DNA of 64,000 nt from Bacillota bacterium. GTDB taxonomy: Bacteria; Bacillota; Dehalobacteriia; UBA4068; UBA4997. How positions within the stretch are numbered: position 1 is the first letter of the stretch; each line of letters begins with the position of its first letter. Below are positions 1 through 9,214 of this stretch, one piece after another. The position numbers were made by a program, and so were the translations under genes. The DNA is taken from NCBI GenBank assembly GCA_021771915.1, contig JAETNY010000007.1, positions 1 through 64,000 on the forward strand, in the 5' to 3' direction. The notes beneath the pieces are model-generated. The model made no database searches. It had not been told where the DNA came from and saw nothing but the letters and a program-made list of their open reading frames with translations.

Positions 1-1362
1 ATTATATGACTTATATAAATATTTGTCTGAATTTACATCAACACCTATTAATACAAAAAAATGTTCTATTGCTCTTCGTAAATATTTTACCCCATCGTTA
101 TCTGCTATAGTTAAAGAATTAATATATTGCAACACCCTAAAATGATCTATTTCATCAGATAAATATATTTTGTAATCTTCTATTAATATAGTTAAAATTT
201 CATTTGCTATTTTCTTTCTTAAAGCGATATCTTTACCAGATTCAGTAAATAACAATTTAGTAATTAAACAAAATACATTCATCGAATCATATTTTATTGG
301 CGTAACATCTGGTGCATCAAAATTTACATTTGGTAATAATACTTGTATTTCGTTTAATAAATCATAAAGCAAATGCCATCGTGGCGCAACAATACATATT
401 TCGTTCTCTGCAACCCCTTGAGATAATTCTTTAGTTATAATATTGGCAATTGCTTTATACAAATCAACATTATTTATAAAATTATTATAATACAAAGATC
501 CGCTCTCATCCTTTATATTTGAAACAGAATATATCGGCATAGTTTTCAATTGAAAATTTGAATAAAAATCAATCAATCGTTGCGTTGTTCGATAGCATCC
601 ATCTAATCTTCTCTCAGTAAATACCAAGTCAAATTCCTCTTGTAATTCATAACATGATTTAGCAATTCCCCCCAAATTCCCATATATGGCTTGATCTGTA
701 TCTCCCACAAAAATTACTTGTATATTTTTATTTAATTTTACAATATTGCTAAGTATTTTATATTGCAAATTATTTGTATCTTGATATTCATCAACTAAAA
801 TACTTCTTATTATTCCAGCAATATTTTCAGAAATAAATCTATTTTTACCCACCAACTCATAAGATATTTCTAAAATACTATCAAAATCTATTTCTCTTTC
901 GGTCAATAATCGTTTCTTATATCTAGTTCTTATTTCTATAAAACTTAAAGGATCTTTATATCCAACCTCAATATTAAGCTGTTGCGCAATTTCTTTTGTA
1001 TACATCTCAGTAACATACTCATCTATAATATGATAACCTTGTTTCAAACGATTATGATACATTGTATAGGGTCTAATAATAAATTTAAGACAAAATTGAT
1101 GTATAGTACCAACCCATACCTTATCCTGCTCAACATTCATCTTTTCTAATCTTTCCCTAATTTCATCTGCCGCTCTGTTTGTATAGGTTATTGCAATATT
1201 AAGCTTTCGAGAATTGTTATTTTTTTCAACGATATATGCTAACTTATAGGTTAAGGTTCTTGTCTTTCCACTTCCAGGACAAGCTGTAAGTAAAATATTG
1301 CCTTCATCCATACAAATTTGTCTTTGTTGTGGATTTAAATCATCTAAAAGCGTATTTGTCAT
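1..1362 (-). CDS. UvrD/Rep-family DNA helicase (GajB-like), truncated by window edge
   Basis: Not in ORF track (open at the edge). Reverse-strand translation gives 454 open codons from ATG at 1362, with Walker A ACPGSGKTRT, ILVDEYQDTNNLQ and VIFVGDTDQAIYG. Confidence 0.92.
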   Translation of the reverse strand, partial: MTNTLLDDLNPQQRQICMDEGNILLTACPGSGKTRTLTYKLAYIVEKNNNSRKLNIAITYTNRAADEIRERLEKMNVEQDKVWVGTIHQFCLKFIIRPYTMYHNRLKQGYHIIDEYVTEMYTKEIAQQLNIEVGYKDPLSFIEIRTRYKKRLLTEREIDFDSILEISYELVGKNRFISENIAGIIRSILVDEYQDTNNLQYKILSNIVKLNKNIQVIFVGDTDQAIYGNLGGIAKSCYELQEEFDLVFTERRLDGCYRTTQRLIDFYSNFQLKTMPIYSVSNIKDESGSLYYNNFINNVDLYKAIANIITKELSQGVAENEICIVAPRWHLLYDLLNEIQVLLPNVNFDAPDVTPIKYDSMNVFCLITKLLFTESGKDIALRKKIANEILTILIEDYKIYLSDEIDHFRVLQYINSLTIADNDGVKYLRRAIEHFFVLIGVDVNSDKYLYKSYN

Positions 1363-3533
1363 TATTCACACCAATCTACACAATATTTATCTACTTCTAC
1401 CAAAAACTTTGATAAAACATCCTTTTCGTATGTTTTTCTGAATTTTTTTATACATTCTTTTTTTGTTTTTACGTCTTTAATATTCTTTATTCTTTGCTCT
1501 AAATCTTTTTTCTTCTCATCAGTATACCTAGATAACGAATATTCAACCATCCCAAAAACGATATTCAATGAAATTACTTCTCTGCTAGCAAACGCAATAG
1601 CCGATAAAATATATTGAGGAATATTAGCATTTTTATCAATATAACTTGCAAGAACAGTAGCATACCAACCCTTTTTCATTTTATCAGCTATTGTCAAAAT
1701 TGTATTGGCACATTCAGCATCTGTACCAGATTTTATTTTCTCTTTATGACTTTGTTTTTTATTATCTTGACGATACTCACTATCTATTATTTCATTAATA
1801 TAACCAGCATTCGCTCTATTCTCGACTAACGCAAAATCAATCTCTAACGTATGCGGCGCATAAAATATTTCAACCCAATTATTATCACCATATAATCTAT
1901 CTAGTTTATCTCTTCTGCTTTTGCCTCTCTTTTCTGCTTCCAGTTTATAAAAATGACTTCTTTCATCTACAATTTGTACATCTTCATCCGTAACAATAGC
2001 ACATGACCTTCGTATTCTTTCCTCACCAAAAAGACTTGCAATATATTCAAATGACACACTTCCTACATTAACCAAACCAATACCCAACTCATCTAATGAA
2101 ACGCCAAATGCCATTTTAGTAATATTAGGTATTAATATTTCTTCTCCATCACCTTCTACTAAAATAACACCTTTTGAAAACAACAAAACAGACCGTTTAG
2201 CATCCAAATAACGTTCAATACAAGTCGACAATGCTAGATTCTTTAATTCAAGATATTGCCGTCCAAAATCATCAAGACTTCTGTTTGGTTGTAATGCAAC
2301 ACTTTTATTATTAATTGATTTAAGCACATTAACACTATGTATAGCTGATACCTCTGCCAAATGTGTTGAATGAGTAGTAGTTATAATCTGTGTATAATCC
2401 TTTGTAATTTTCAACTTATCAAATAATGTTCTTTGAATATGAGTATGTATATGTGCCTCCGGTTCTTCAATTATCATAATATTAATCAGTTCTCGTGTTC
2501 TATTTATCTCATATTCCACAATTTTCAAAGCCATATAAATCATATTTAAATGGCCTAGTCCCAATGATTCAATATCATTCTGCTTTGATGTTTTCATAAA
2601 TAAATATCGTGATAATGAATTTATATCATCTTTTAACCCTGATTCTAAAATAATATCAGGCGAATAAACCATACCAATCATATCTAACAATTTATTATTA
2701 ATTCTTTGACCAACTAATTCAACCTGTTCGACTTCTGAAATAGATTGATTCAGTTGTACAATTTCATTTTTTATTTTATCAATTTCAGATTCTTTTATCA
2801 ACGACTCAACTGATTCCATAATTCGCCGAATAGGGTTTTTAGGTTTTCGTAATTCATTTGCTACATCACGCAAGGCATCAATGAACACTACTGAAATATG
2901 GTCTTGCACATCGGAAATATTAAGTTTACATCCCAAAATTCCGTCATCATCTTTATCTGGATCATTACATTTTCCATTTTCTAAATCTCCAACAATTTTG
3001 GTATACACTTCTTCATTTGTAAAATCAGTTTGAGAACGACTTGTATAATAAAACTCATAATCTGATAACTTTATCTTATTTCTTTCATTTTCAAAATCAA
3101 CAGGATCTGTAATTTCACTTAATTTTTTTCGAATATTTTTTTGAGGGCGAATAAAAAGTGAAATAACACCAATATTTTCACCACCACTTTTTATATATGC
3201 TTTCAAAAAATCTTCATTTTCTTTATCCGGTACAATTTCCGCACAAACCTCTGTTTGTTTATCCTCAGAAGTTATATTGCCAAATATTGCTGAAATGATA
3301 ATCCAATGCCCTTTCCAATTATTAAGTGAACCTGAAAAATCACTTTCCTTCAATCTTTTTGTATTATAATAATATGTATCATCCAACAACATTCTTAATG
3401 CTGTCATAGCATTAGATTTTCCAGAATCATTCTCACCAATAATTGTATTAACACCCTCATTAAAAGATAAACGCATTGCACTAATATTTTTATAATTAAC
3501 AATTTGTAAATAATTTAAAAACACAATATTCAC
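1362..3533 (-). CDS. OLD-family ATP-dependent endonuclease (ABC ATPase + TOPRIM), GajA-like
   Basis: GENDSGKSNAM Walker A, IIEEPEAHIHTHIQ Walker B, TTTHSTHLAEV, TOPRIM-like VILVEGDGEEILIP...IVTDED. Stop overlaps start of the UvrD gene by 1 nt (TAATG). Confidence 0.9.
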   Translation of the reverse strand: MNIVFLNYLQIVNYKNISAMRLSFNEGVNTIIGENDSGKSNAMTALRMLLDDTYYYNTKRLKESDFSGSLNNWKGHWIIISAIFGNITSEDKQTEVCAEIVPDKENEDFLKAYIKSGGENIGVISLFIRPQKNIRKKLSEITDPVDFENERNKIKLSDYEFYYTSRSQTDFTNEEVYTKIVGDLENGKCNDPDKDDDGILGCKLNISDVQDHISVVFIDALRDVANELRKPKNPIRRIMESVESLIKESEIDKIKNEIVQLNQSISEVEQVELVGQRINNKLLDMIGMVYSPDIILESGLKDDINSLSRYLFMKTSKQNDIESLGLGHLNMIYMALKIVEYEINRTRELINIMIIEEPEAHIHTHIQRTLFDKLKITKDYTQIITTTHSTHLAEVSAIHSVNVLKSINNKSVALQPNRSLDDFGRQYLELKNLALSTCIERYLDAKRSVLLFSKGVILVEGDGEEILIPNITKMAFGVSLDELGIGLVNVGSVSFEYIASLFGEERIRRSCAIVTDEDVQIVDERSHFYKLEAEKRGKSRRDKLDRLYGDNNWVEIFYAPHTLEIDFALVENRANAGYINEIIDSEYRQDNKKQSHKEKIKSGTDAECANTILTIADKMKKGWYATVLASYIDKNANIPQYILSAIAFASREVISLNIVFGMVEYSLSRYTDEKKKDLEQRIKNIKDVKTKKECIKKFRKTYEKDVLSKFLVEVDKYCVDWCE

Positions 3534-3545
3534 CTCATAATATAG

Positions 3546-6500
3546 TTATCTTATCACAAAACATTTCTCCACCAATTCACTTAACCTACCCTGCTTTGCT
3601 GCCTCCGCAGCATCAGCCTGCGCAAAATTATGTGTGGCATTTTTCAATTCCTCATCAAAACCTAAAATATAATTTGTCGCAATCAAATAAATAATGCGTG
3701 TCGGAGCCAGACCATAAACCTGTTTTTGCAAAATATGCTCAATCCGCTCTCTATCATCAGGAAAGGCCGCTTTCAAGCCCTCGCTGCGATACAAACGCTT
3801 AACAATCTCTGTTATATAAAGCCCAGATTTCATATACAAATCAGCAAATGTTTTATCAGGACTATCAAAGCAGCCCGGATTGTTGTCCGCCAACTGGTCA
3901 ACCATCATCGAAACAACCCAGCGAGGCGTAAATATCTGGTTAGTTTTTTGCGGCGGAATATAATCAAAAATATCTTCCGTCTGGGTTTCATCAAAATAAT
4001 TGGCCAACTGCTGTTTTTTATGCAAAAATTCTTCCAGCGCATCATCAAAAACAACTTCGTCAAAAAGATGACCGGCAAAATATTCAATCTCACCTGTATC
4101 TGGATTAAGATACTCACCACCATCTCGCAAAAAGCGAAAATCTTCCAAAGAAATACCCGTTACTTCCCGAAAAGCGTCCGGCTCTACATATTTATCAAAA
4201 TTAGCCAGCGTTAATTTTTCATCACCATAGGCCATAATAAAACTGGGAATTGTGCGAGAAAAACCACGCAAATGAGCCCGCATCTCATCTTCAACCGAGC
4301 GTTTTTCCTGTTCGGCCTTATGACGCTCAACCTGTTCAATAATCTCCTGCGGCTTGTCCGCAATAGTCTTTTGAACTGAATCCTTTACATTTTGCACCAA
4401 ATCTGCCAAAGCAGCTTCCATATTTATGTTATACTCAGCCTCCGCTTTTTGAACCTCATGCTCTGTTTCAGCCGCTTGCCTTTTGCGCTCTAATTCTGCT
4501 TGCGCAATTCTATTCTGTTGCTGGTAATCACTATGAATCTTCTGTAAATTATTATCAATTTCTCGCTCTGTTTGATTTATCAGCCGATTAGCAAAGCCTC
4601 TTTTTAAATCGTAATCAGCAATAACAGGCGCTAATATTTTTTCCTTAATGTCGCTTTTTACTGTTTCAGCAATATTATTGATACTGGCCTGTACTGCATT
4701 TACGCTGTTATTATCCGACAGCTTTTCAACCTGCTCCTGCACATTCTGGCTTATATTATCATATATTTTCGCCCCAAACAAACCCTGCGTCTTGCCAATC
4801 ACTATTTCATTGTCAATCAGAACACCACCATTTTCATCTAATTCTATGGTGTTCATACCAGCCAAACTATTTTGCTTAGGCTTTCTGATTTCTTCCTGCG
4901 CCGGCGTCAGCTTCTCCACAATCTCTCGCACAACAGCCGGTGCACCAAATATGTTGCTGATATTTTGAAACAGGAAATTGCACATAAACCCCCGGCGCAC
5001 AACCTCCTGACTTTTCAGGCGGCGAGGAATGGAAAGTACAGCAGCAGCGTCCAGCTTAACCATTTTGCCGTTTTCATCTTCACCAAGAACTGGTAAGAAG
5101 TTAAGCAGATTTTTAATATTTTCCCGGCGTTCATCTGTTGTGCCACGCCCAGAGGCAGTTTTGCCAGACAAATTATTGGCAAACTCATCAAATATAATAA
5201 GCGTTCTGGCCGGGTCAAAATCAAACACATAGGCAGTTTCTTTACGCAGGCGTTTATTGTCCATGGTTAAAACGCAAGGGTTTTGCGCCCGAAAAGCCGC
5301 CTGCATATAAGCGGCAGGGCTTTTCATATTACAAAGCATCAACACGCCGCTCCATTCGGGGATGGTAACGCCCACCGTCAACTGACCAACTGTTAAGGTG
5401 ATAGTTTTGTCGTTTTCAGCAATAGCCTTTTTCACCCGGTCATAGGCTTTAGTTACCTGCTCGTCATCATCCCGGCCATCACCAACTGCTAAAACAACTT
5501 CATAATCCCCAAAAACCTCATCATCTTTAAGCAGCTTTTTCAATGCCTTAGCGCTGGCAACTCGCTCCAGATACCACATAGTATGGCAAAGTTCCTGCCG
5601 CAGCTCCGGCGTGGAAAATGGATACTTCTCCTGCGTACTTAAAGCGTGCAAAAACTTTTTCACTTCCGCTTCATGAATAAACTTCTGGCTTTCATTGGTG
5701 GCAAAAAATTCATTCAAATCAAAGAAATAATCAACCGTATCTTCATCGGATATTTGAATACCCTTTGCCGCCTTTTCCTGAATCATTTCAGAAAGCTGAT
5801 ATGTAAACAACTCTAAACGAGGCAGCCGTTCATAGGGATTGTAATCGTTGGAACTCCATTTTTCTTTATAGCTTTGCTCGTCGGCATATGACCAGTTAAA
5901 AATCTGCTCTTTGGAAAACTGTTCGCTGGCCAGCGCCTTAAACGGCGTGCCGGATAGATACAGAGTTTTTGAGCGTTTTATTTTTTGAAAGGCTCGCTCC
6001 GTTTTTATGGTGTCCACGCCCTCATGGGATTCGTCCACAATAAGCAGGTCAAATTGCAAATCGGCAAGCCATTTTCGCTTGTCCGTAATATCCCTTTGTC
6101 CACCAAAATGAATGGAGCCTTTTAAGCCCTGCAAAGACTCAAAAGCAATTACCTTTCGGGGATTATTTTTATTGCTTAAATATTCCTCTCTGGAAATAAC
6201 TCCCGGTTTGCCTTTTACAGCGTCATTATCTGAAACAAAAGAGTATTTGCCACGCCAGCCAACAAATTTATAAAAATCGTCAGCCCAGGCATTTGCCACA
6301 CTTGGCCGATTGGTAACTACCAAAACCTTGCTTAAACCCATACGCTGAATTAAATCATAGGCAGTTAAAGTTTTGCCAAAGCGTGGTTTGGCATTCCAAA
6401 GAAACTCAAGATTATCATCTTGGGTATTTTCAAAATACGTCTTAGTCATATCAACAGCCATTTGTTGTTCTTTGCGCAATTCATATATGTACTGTTCAGC

Positions 6501-6872
6501 AGGAATCTGGTTTGTACGCATACAAAATTCATTAAAGTACATTAAAGAAACAGGGCCATTTAAACGAAACCATTCTGTCGAACCGTCAAAACAATTACGC
6601 TCAACATTGTACACATTTTGCAAAAAATCGTGAAACGCATTATCATTAAAATATTCGCCTGAATTATCTTTGAACATCGCATTATCCTGCCACAACAGGT
6701 TAGGACGAATCCCGGCAGTATGTGTTTGCTGTCTTATCCGTTGCGCCACCGTTTGCTTTTCTGTATAGCCAATTTTAGTCCAACCGTCCAAATAGGTTAC
6801 GCCCGGCGCATTATAGGCATAAATCATCGGCACAACTCGTGTAAAGGGCTTTATTTTGGCAATTTCGCTCAT
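3546..6872 (-). CDS. GIY-YIG nuclease-like N-terminus + SF2 DEAD/DEAH helicase + C-terminal methylase-like segment; restriction-type protein
   Basis: N-term MIYAYNAPGVTYLDGWTKIGYTEKQTVAQRIRQQ (GIY-YIG/T5orf172-like); helicase motifs PRFGKTLTAYDL, LLIVDESHE, LYLSGTPFKAL; C-term IFTPRWVVSMMVDQLAD. Confidence 0.85.
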   Translation of the reverse strand: MSEIAKIKPFTRVVPMIYAYNAPGVTYLDGWTKIGYTEKQTVAQRIRQQTHTAGIRPNLLWQDNAMFKDNSGEYFNDNAFHDFLQNVYNVERNCFDGSTEWFRLNGPVSLMYFNEFCMRTNQIPAEQYIYELRKEQQMAVDMTKTYFENTQDDNLEFLWNAKPRFGKTLTAYDLIQRMGLSKVLVVTNRPSVANAWADDFYKFVGWRGKYSFVSDNDAVKGKPGVISREEYLSNKNNPRKVIAFESLQGLKGSIHFGGQRDITDKRKWLADLQFDLLIVDESHEGVDTIKTERAFQKIKRSKTLYLSGTPFKALASEQFSKEQIFNWSYADEQSYKEKWSSNDYNPYERLPRLELFTYQLSEMIQEKAAKGIQISDEDTVDYFFDLNEFFATNESQKFIHEAEVKKFLHALSTQEKYPFSTPELRQELCHTMWYLERVASAKALKKLLKDDEVFGDYEVVLAVGDGRDDDEQVTKAYDRVKKAIAENDKTITLTVGQLTVGVTIPEWSGVLMLCNMKSPAAYMQAAFRAQNPCVLTMDNKRLRKETAYVFDFDPARTLIIFDEFANNLSGKTASGRGTTDERRENIKNLLNFLPVLGEDENGKMVKLDAAAVLSIPRRLKSQEVVRRGFMCNFLFQNISNIFGAPAVVREIVEKLTPAQEEIRKPKQNSLAGMNTIELDENGGVLIDNEIVIGKTQGLFGAKIYDNISQNVQEQVEKLSDNNSVNAVQASINNIAETVKSDIKEKILAPVIADYDLKRGFANRLINQTEREIDNNLQKIHSDYQQQNRIAQAELERKRQAAETEHEVQKAEAEYNINMEAALADLVQNVKDSVQKTIADKPQEIIEQVERHKAEQEKRSVEDEMRAHLRGFSRTIPSFIMAYGDEKLTLANFDKYVEPDAFREVTGISLEDFRFLRDGGEYLNPDTGEIEYFAGHLFDEVVFDDALEEFLHKKQQLANYFDETQTEDIFDYIPPQKTNQIFTPRWVVSMMVDQLADNNPGCFDSPDKTFADLYMKSGLYITEIVKRLYRSEGLKAAFPDDRERIEHILQKQVYGLAPTRIIYLIATNYILGFDEELKNATHNFAQADAAEAAKQGRLSELVEKCFVIR

Positions 6873-8798
6873 TTATTCCATCTCCTTTACATGAGTTTCG
6901 ATAAACTCAATTTCCTTTTCATCTAAACTATATTTAGCATATAGCTGCTTGTCGATTTCAGATATTGATTTTGTCCAGTCAATATCTGAATTAGAAGTAA
7001 AATCTTGCAAAGGAACATATCTCCATTTTGGCGCAGGATTATGCTGTGTTATCTTTAAAATACCCAACATAACACGACAAAACTTACTCTTGATATATTT
7101 AAGCAAATTTTCTACCTCAATAGAAGTTTGAAAATTACCAATAGAAATAAAGGTCTGGGTATGCCCGATTAAGGGCTGCCCGATTAAGGGCTGCCCGATT
7201 AAGGGTGTAGATAAAACCTCGCCCAAAGCGCCAGAACCATTAGCAGCAGGAACAAATACCTTATAAGCAGTAAAATTATCTGGAGCCTTAACATATTCCT
7301 TTTTTATCCATTTTGCCGTTCTATTGCCTTTAATCAAACCAAGAATTTGCACATAATCGCCATCAGCAGGCTTTTGTGAAAAGAAAATAGCATTATCCAA
7401 ATTTTCCAGCACACTGGTCTTAAAATCATATTTATGACCTTTACTCAGCAATCCCTCAATATTTGGATTCTCCTTGTGCATTAAATCAGTAAAACGATAG
7501 GACTCGGAAGCGTAAATAATAGAATTTAAACTTTGATGTGCAGTAGCATTTACCTTATTGGCAATACCTCTTAACTCGTCAAATACAATGAAATGTTCTA
7601 TTGCACCAAAATTTTGCTTGCTATCACGATATGTAATAGCGACGCCGCCTTTTATATCCGTATTAGCGAAAACCTCTGAACTATTGGGTTTATAATATAG
7701 CACTTTCAAATGCTCATCATTCAGCATTTTTTCATTCCACGCTTTAGGAGTGCTGCCAGCATTAAAAAGAAATCTGGCAGGGTGAATAAGTTCCACACAA
7801 TCAGCAATTTTATATGCTTCGTCCATAAACAGATTATAAATCGGCGGCGCATAGGTTTTATTTTCCCCAATAGTTTCATCTTGATAAGGCGGATTGCCAA
7901 TAATAAAATCAAACTTCATTGCCTTTTGCTCCTTTCGCTGCAATGCCAAAAACTCCAAACTGCGCCCCCCACGCCAATTATAAATGCGGCAACAGGGCTG
8001 GTGGTTTTCTTCCTCATCAGCTATGCCCCAGCCAAACAATTCCGCCATACTTACCTGCAAAGAATTGTTTTCGGCTTTTGCATAAGGCACAGTCCCGGTC
8101 AGCCCGTCCATTTGCCAAAGATTCCAACAGATTATGTTGGCAATTTTTTTATATTCAGCAAGTGTAGGTTTACGCTGCCAACGCTCAGTAAGATACTCCT
8201 CAAAGGTCATCAGCAAATTAACACGGGCAATCAGCAAATTATCGCCCTGAAATTCATAACCATAGGCAGCCTGAAAAGCCCTATAAACCCACTTAAGCCA
8301 TTCCGCTTCATTTTGGGCATTTTCATTAACCAAACGCAGCTTTCTATCCAAAATTCCGATACGTTCAGCTATCGGTATCATCTCGCCGCTTTCCACATCA
8401 TAGCGGCTCACCAGATACGGAGCCTCGCCGCAGGTTATCTCCAAGCGCCGGGAGTCCACATAATCCTGCCAGCTTTTGGTTTTGTCCCAAACTTCATCAG
8501 CATAATCATTCATCTTTCGGCAAACCCACAGTGGCGTAAAGACCTCGGCATGTTGCCTTGTCCTTACCGACTGCTGTTCCTGGGCCTTTCTGGCTCTGGT
8601 TTTAATAACCCCAGCATTTAAACCAGTAATCACTTCTGGCAAAATCTCCTCATTACGGCCATATTTTGCCCCAAAAGAGGAGTAAGCGTCAGTCGCCCAC
8701 ATAGTATTGCGCTTTGTCGTTTTATCAATCAATATTCTGTCTAAAATCCCTAAAGAATTTATTTTCAGAATATCGTCCTGAATATTGATAATCACCAA
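6873..8798 (-). CDS. Eco57I-like N6-adenine DNA methyltransferase
   Basis: EVFTPLWVCRKMNDYAD, motif-I-like LEITCGEAPYLVSRYD, catalytic FDFIIGNPPYQ; stop directly abuts the start of the helicase gene. Confidence 0.88.
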   Translation of the reverse strand: MVIINIQDDILKINSLGILDRILIDKTTKRNTMWATDAYSSFGAKYGRNEEILPEVITGLNAGVIKTRARKAQEQQSVRTRQHAEVFTPLWVCRKMNDYADEVWDKTKSWQDYVDSRRLEITCGEAPYLVSRYDVESGEMIPIAERIGILDRKLRLVNENAQNEAEWLKWVYRAFQAAYGYEFQGDNLLIARVNLLMTFEEYLTERWQRKPTLAEYKKIANIICWNLWQMDGLTGTVPYAKAENNSLQVSMAELFGWGIADEEENHQPCCRIYNWRGGRSLEFLALQRKEQKAMKFDFIIGNPPYQDETIGENKTYAPPIYNLFMDEAYKIADCVELIHPARFLFNAGSTPKAWNEKMLNDEHLKVLYYKPNSSEVFANTDIKGGVAITYRDSKQNFGAIEHFIVFDELRGIANKVNATAHQSLNSIIYASESYRFTDLMHKENPNIEGLLSKGHKYDFKTSVLENLDNAIFFSQKPADGDYVQILGLIKGNRTAKWIKKEYVKAPDNFTAYKVFVPAANGSGALGEVLSTPLIGQPLIGQPLIGHTQTFISIGNFQTSIEVENLLKYIKSKFCRVMLGILKITQHNPAPKWRYVPLQDFTSNSDIDWTKSISEIDKQLYAKYSLDEKEIEFIETHVKEME

Positions 8799-8917
8799 AC
8801 TTCCCCTTTCGGTATCAGAAAAACAACGATGTTATATATAATATTTTAGTCTATATTGACAGAAAATGCAATCGGATTATTGCAGGAACTCTGCATTGCT
8901 ATATATTATACATATTA

Positions 8918-9214
8918 TTAAAATTGATCAAACTCATCATAACAAGACAAAACAGGATTCTCTATTACTGATATATCATCTGACTCTATTAAAACATAAT
9001 TTATTGCACCTTCTGGATACTCCCACACTGAGATTTTCATAGATATTTCTGCATTACATTTATCGCAAACAAATTTTTGTTCATCTTTATACTCTATCTC
9101 TGCACCCATATTACGCTCATATGTTGCAACCATATCTAAATCTATATCTTCAATTACAATTAAATGCAAACATTTTTTACATTCTACCACTGCTGGTTTA
9201 ACAACACGCATCAT
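8918..9214 (-). CDS. small putative zinc-ribbon protein
   Basis: 98 aa with VECKKC (CxxC) and FVCDKC (CxxC); ATGA overlap with upstream HEPN-like gene. Confidence 0.65.
   Translation of the reverse strand: MMRVVKPAVVECKKCLHLIVIEDIDLDMVATYERNMGAEIEYKDEQKFVCDKCNAEISMKISVWEYPEGAINYVLIESDDISVIENPVLSCYDEFDQF

Noticed and set aside
7710-8621. 303-aa + strand ORF across the methylase gene
   Set aside because: Antisense to a well-supported methylase containing NPPY; no domain or RBS.
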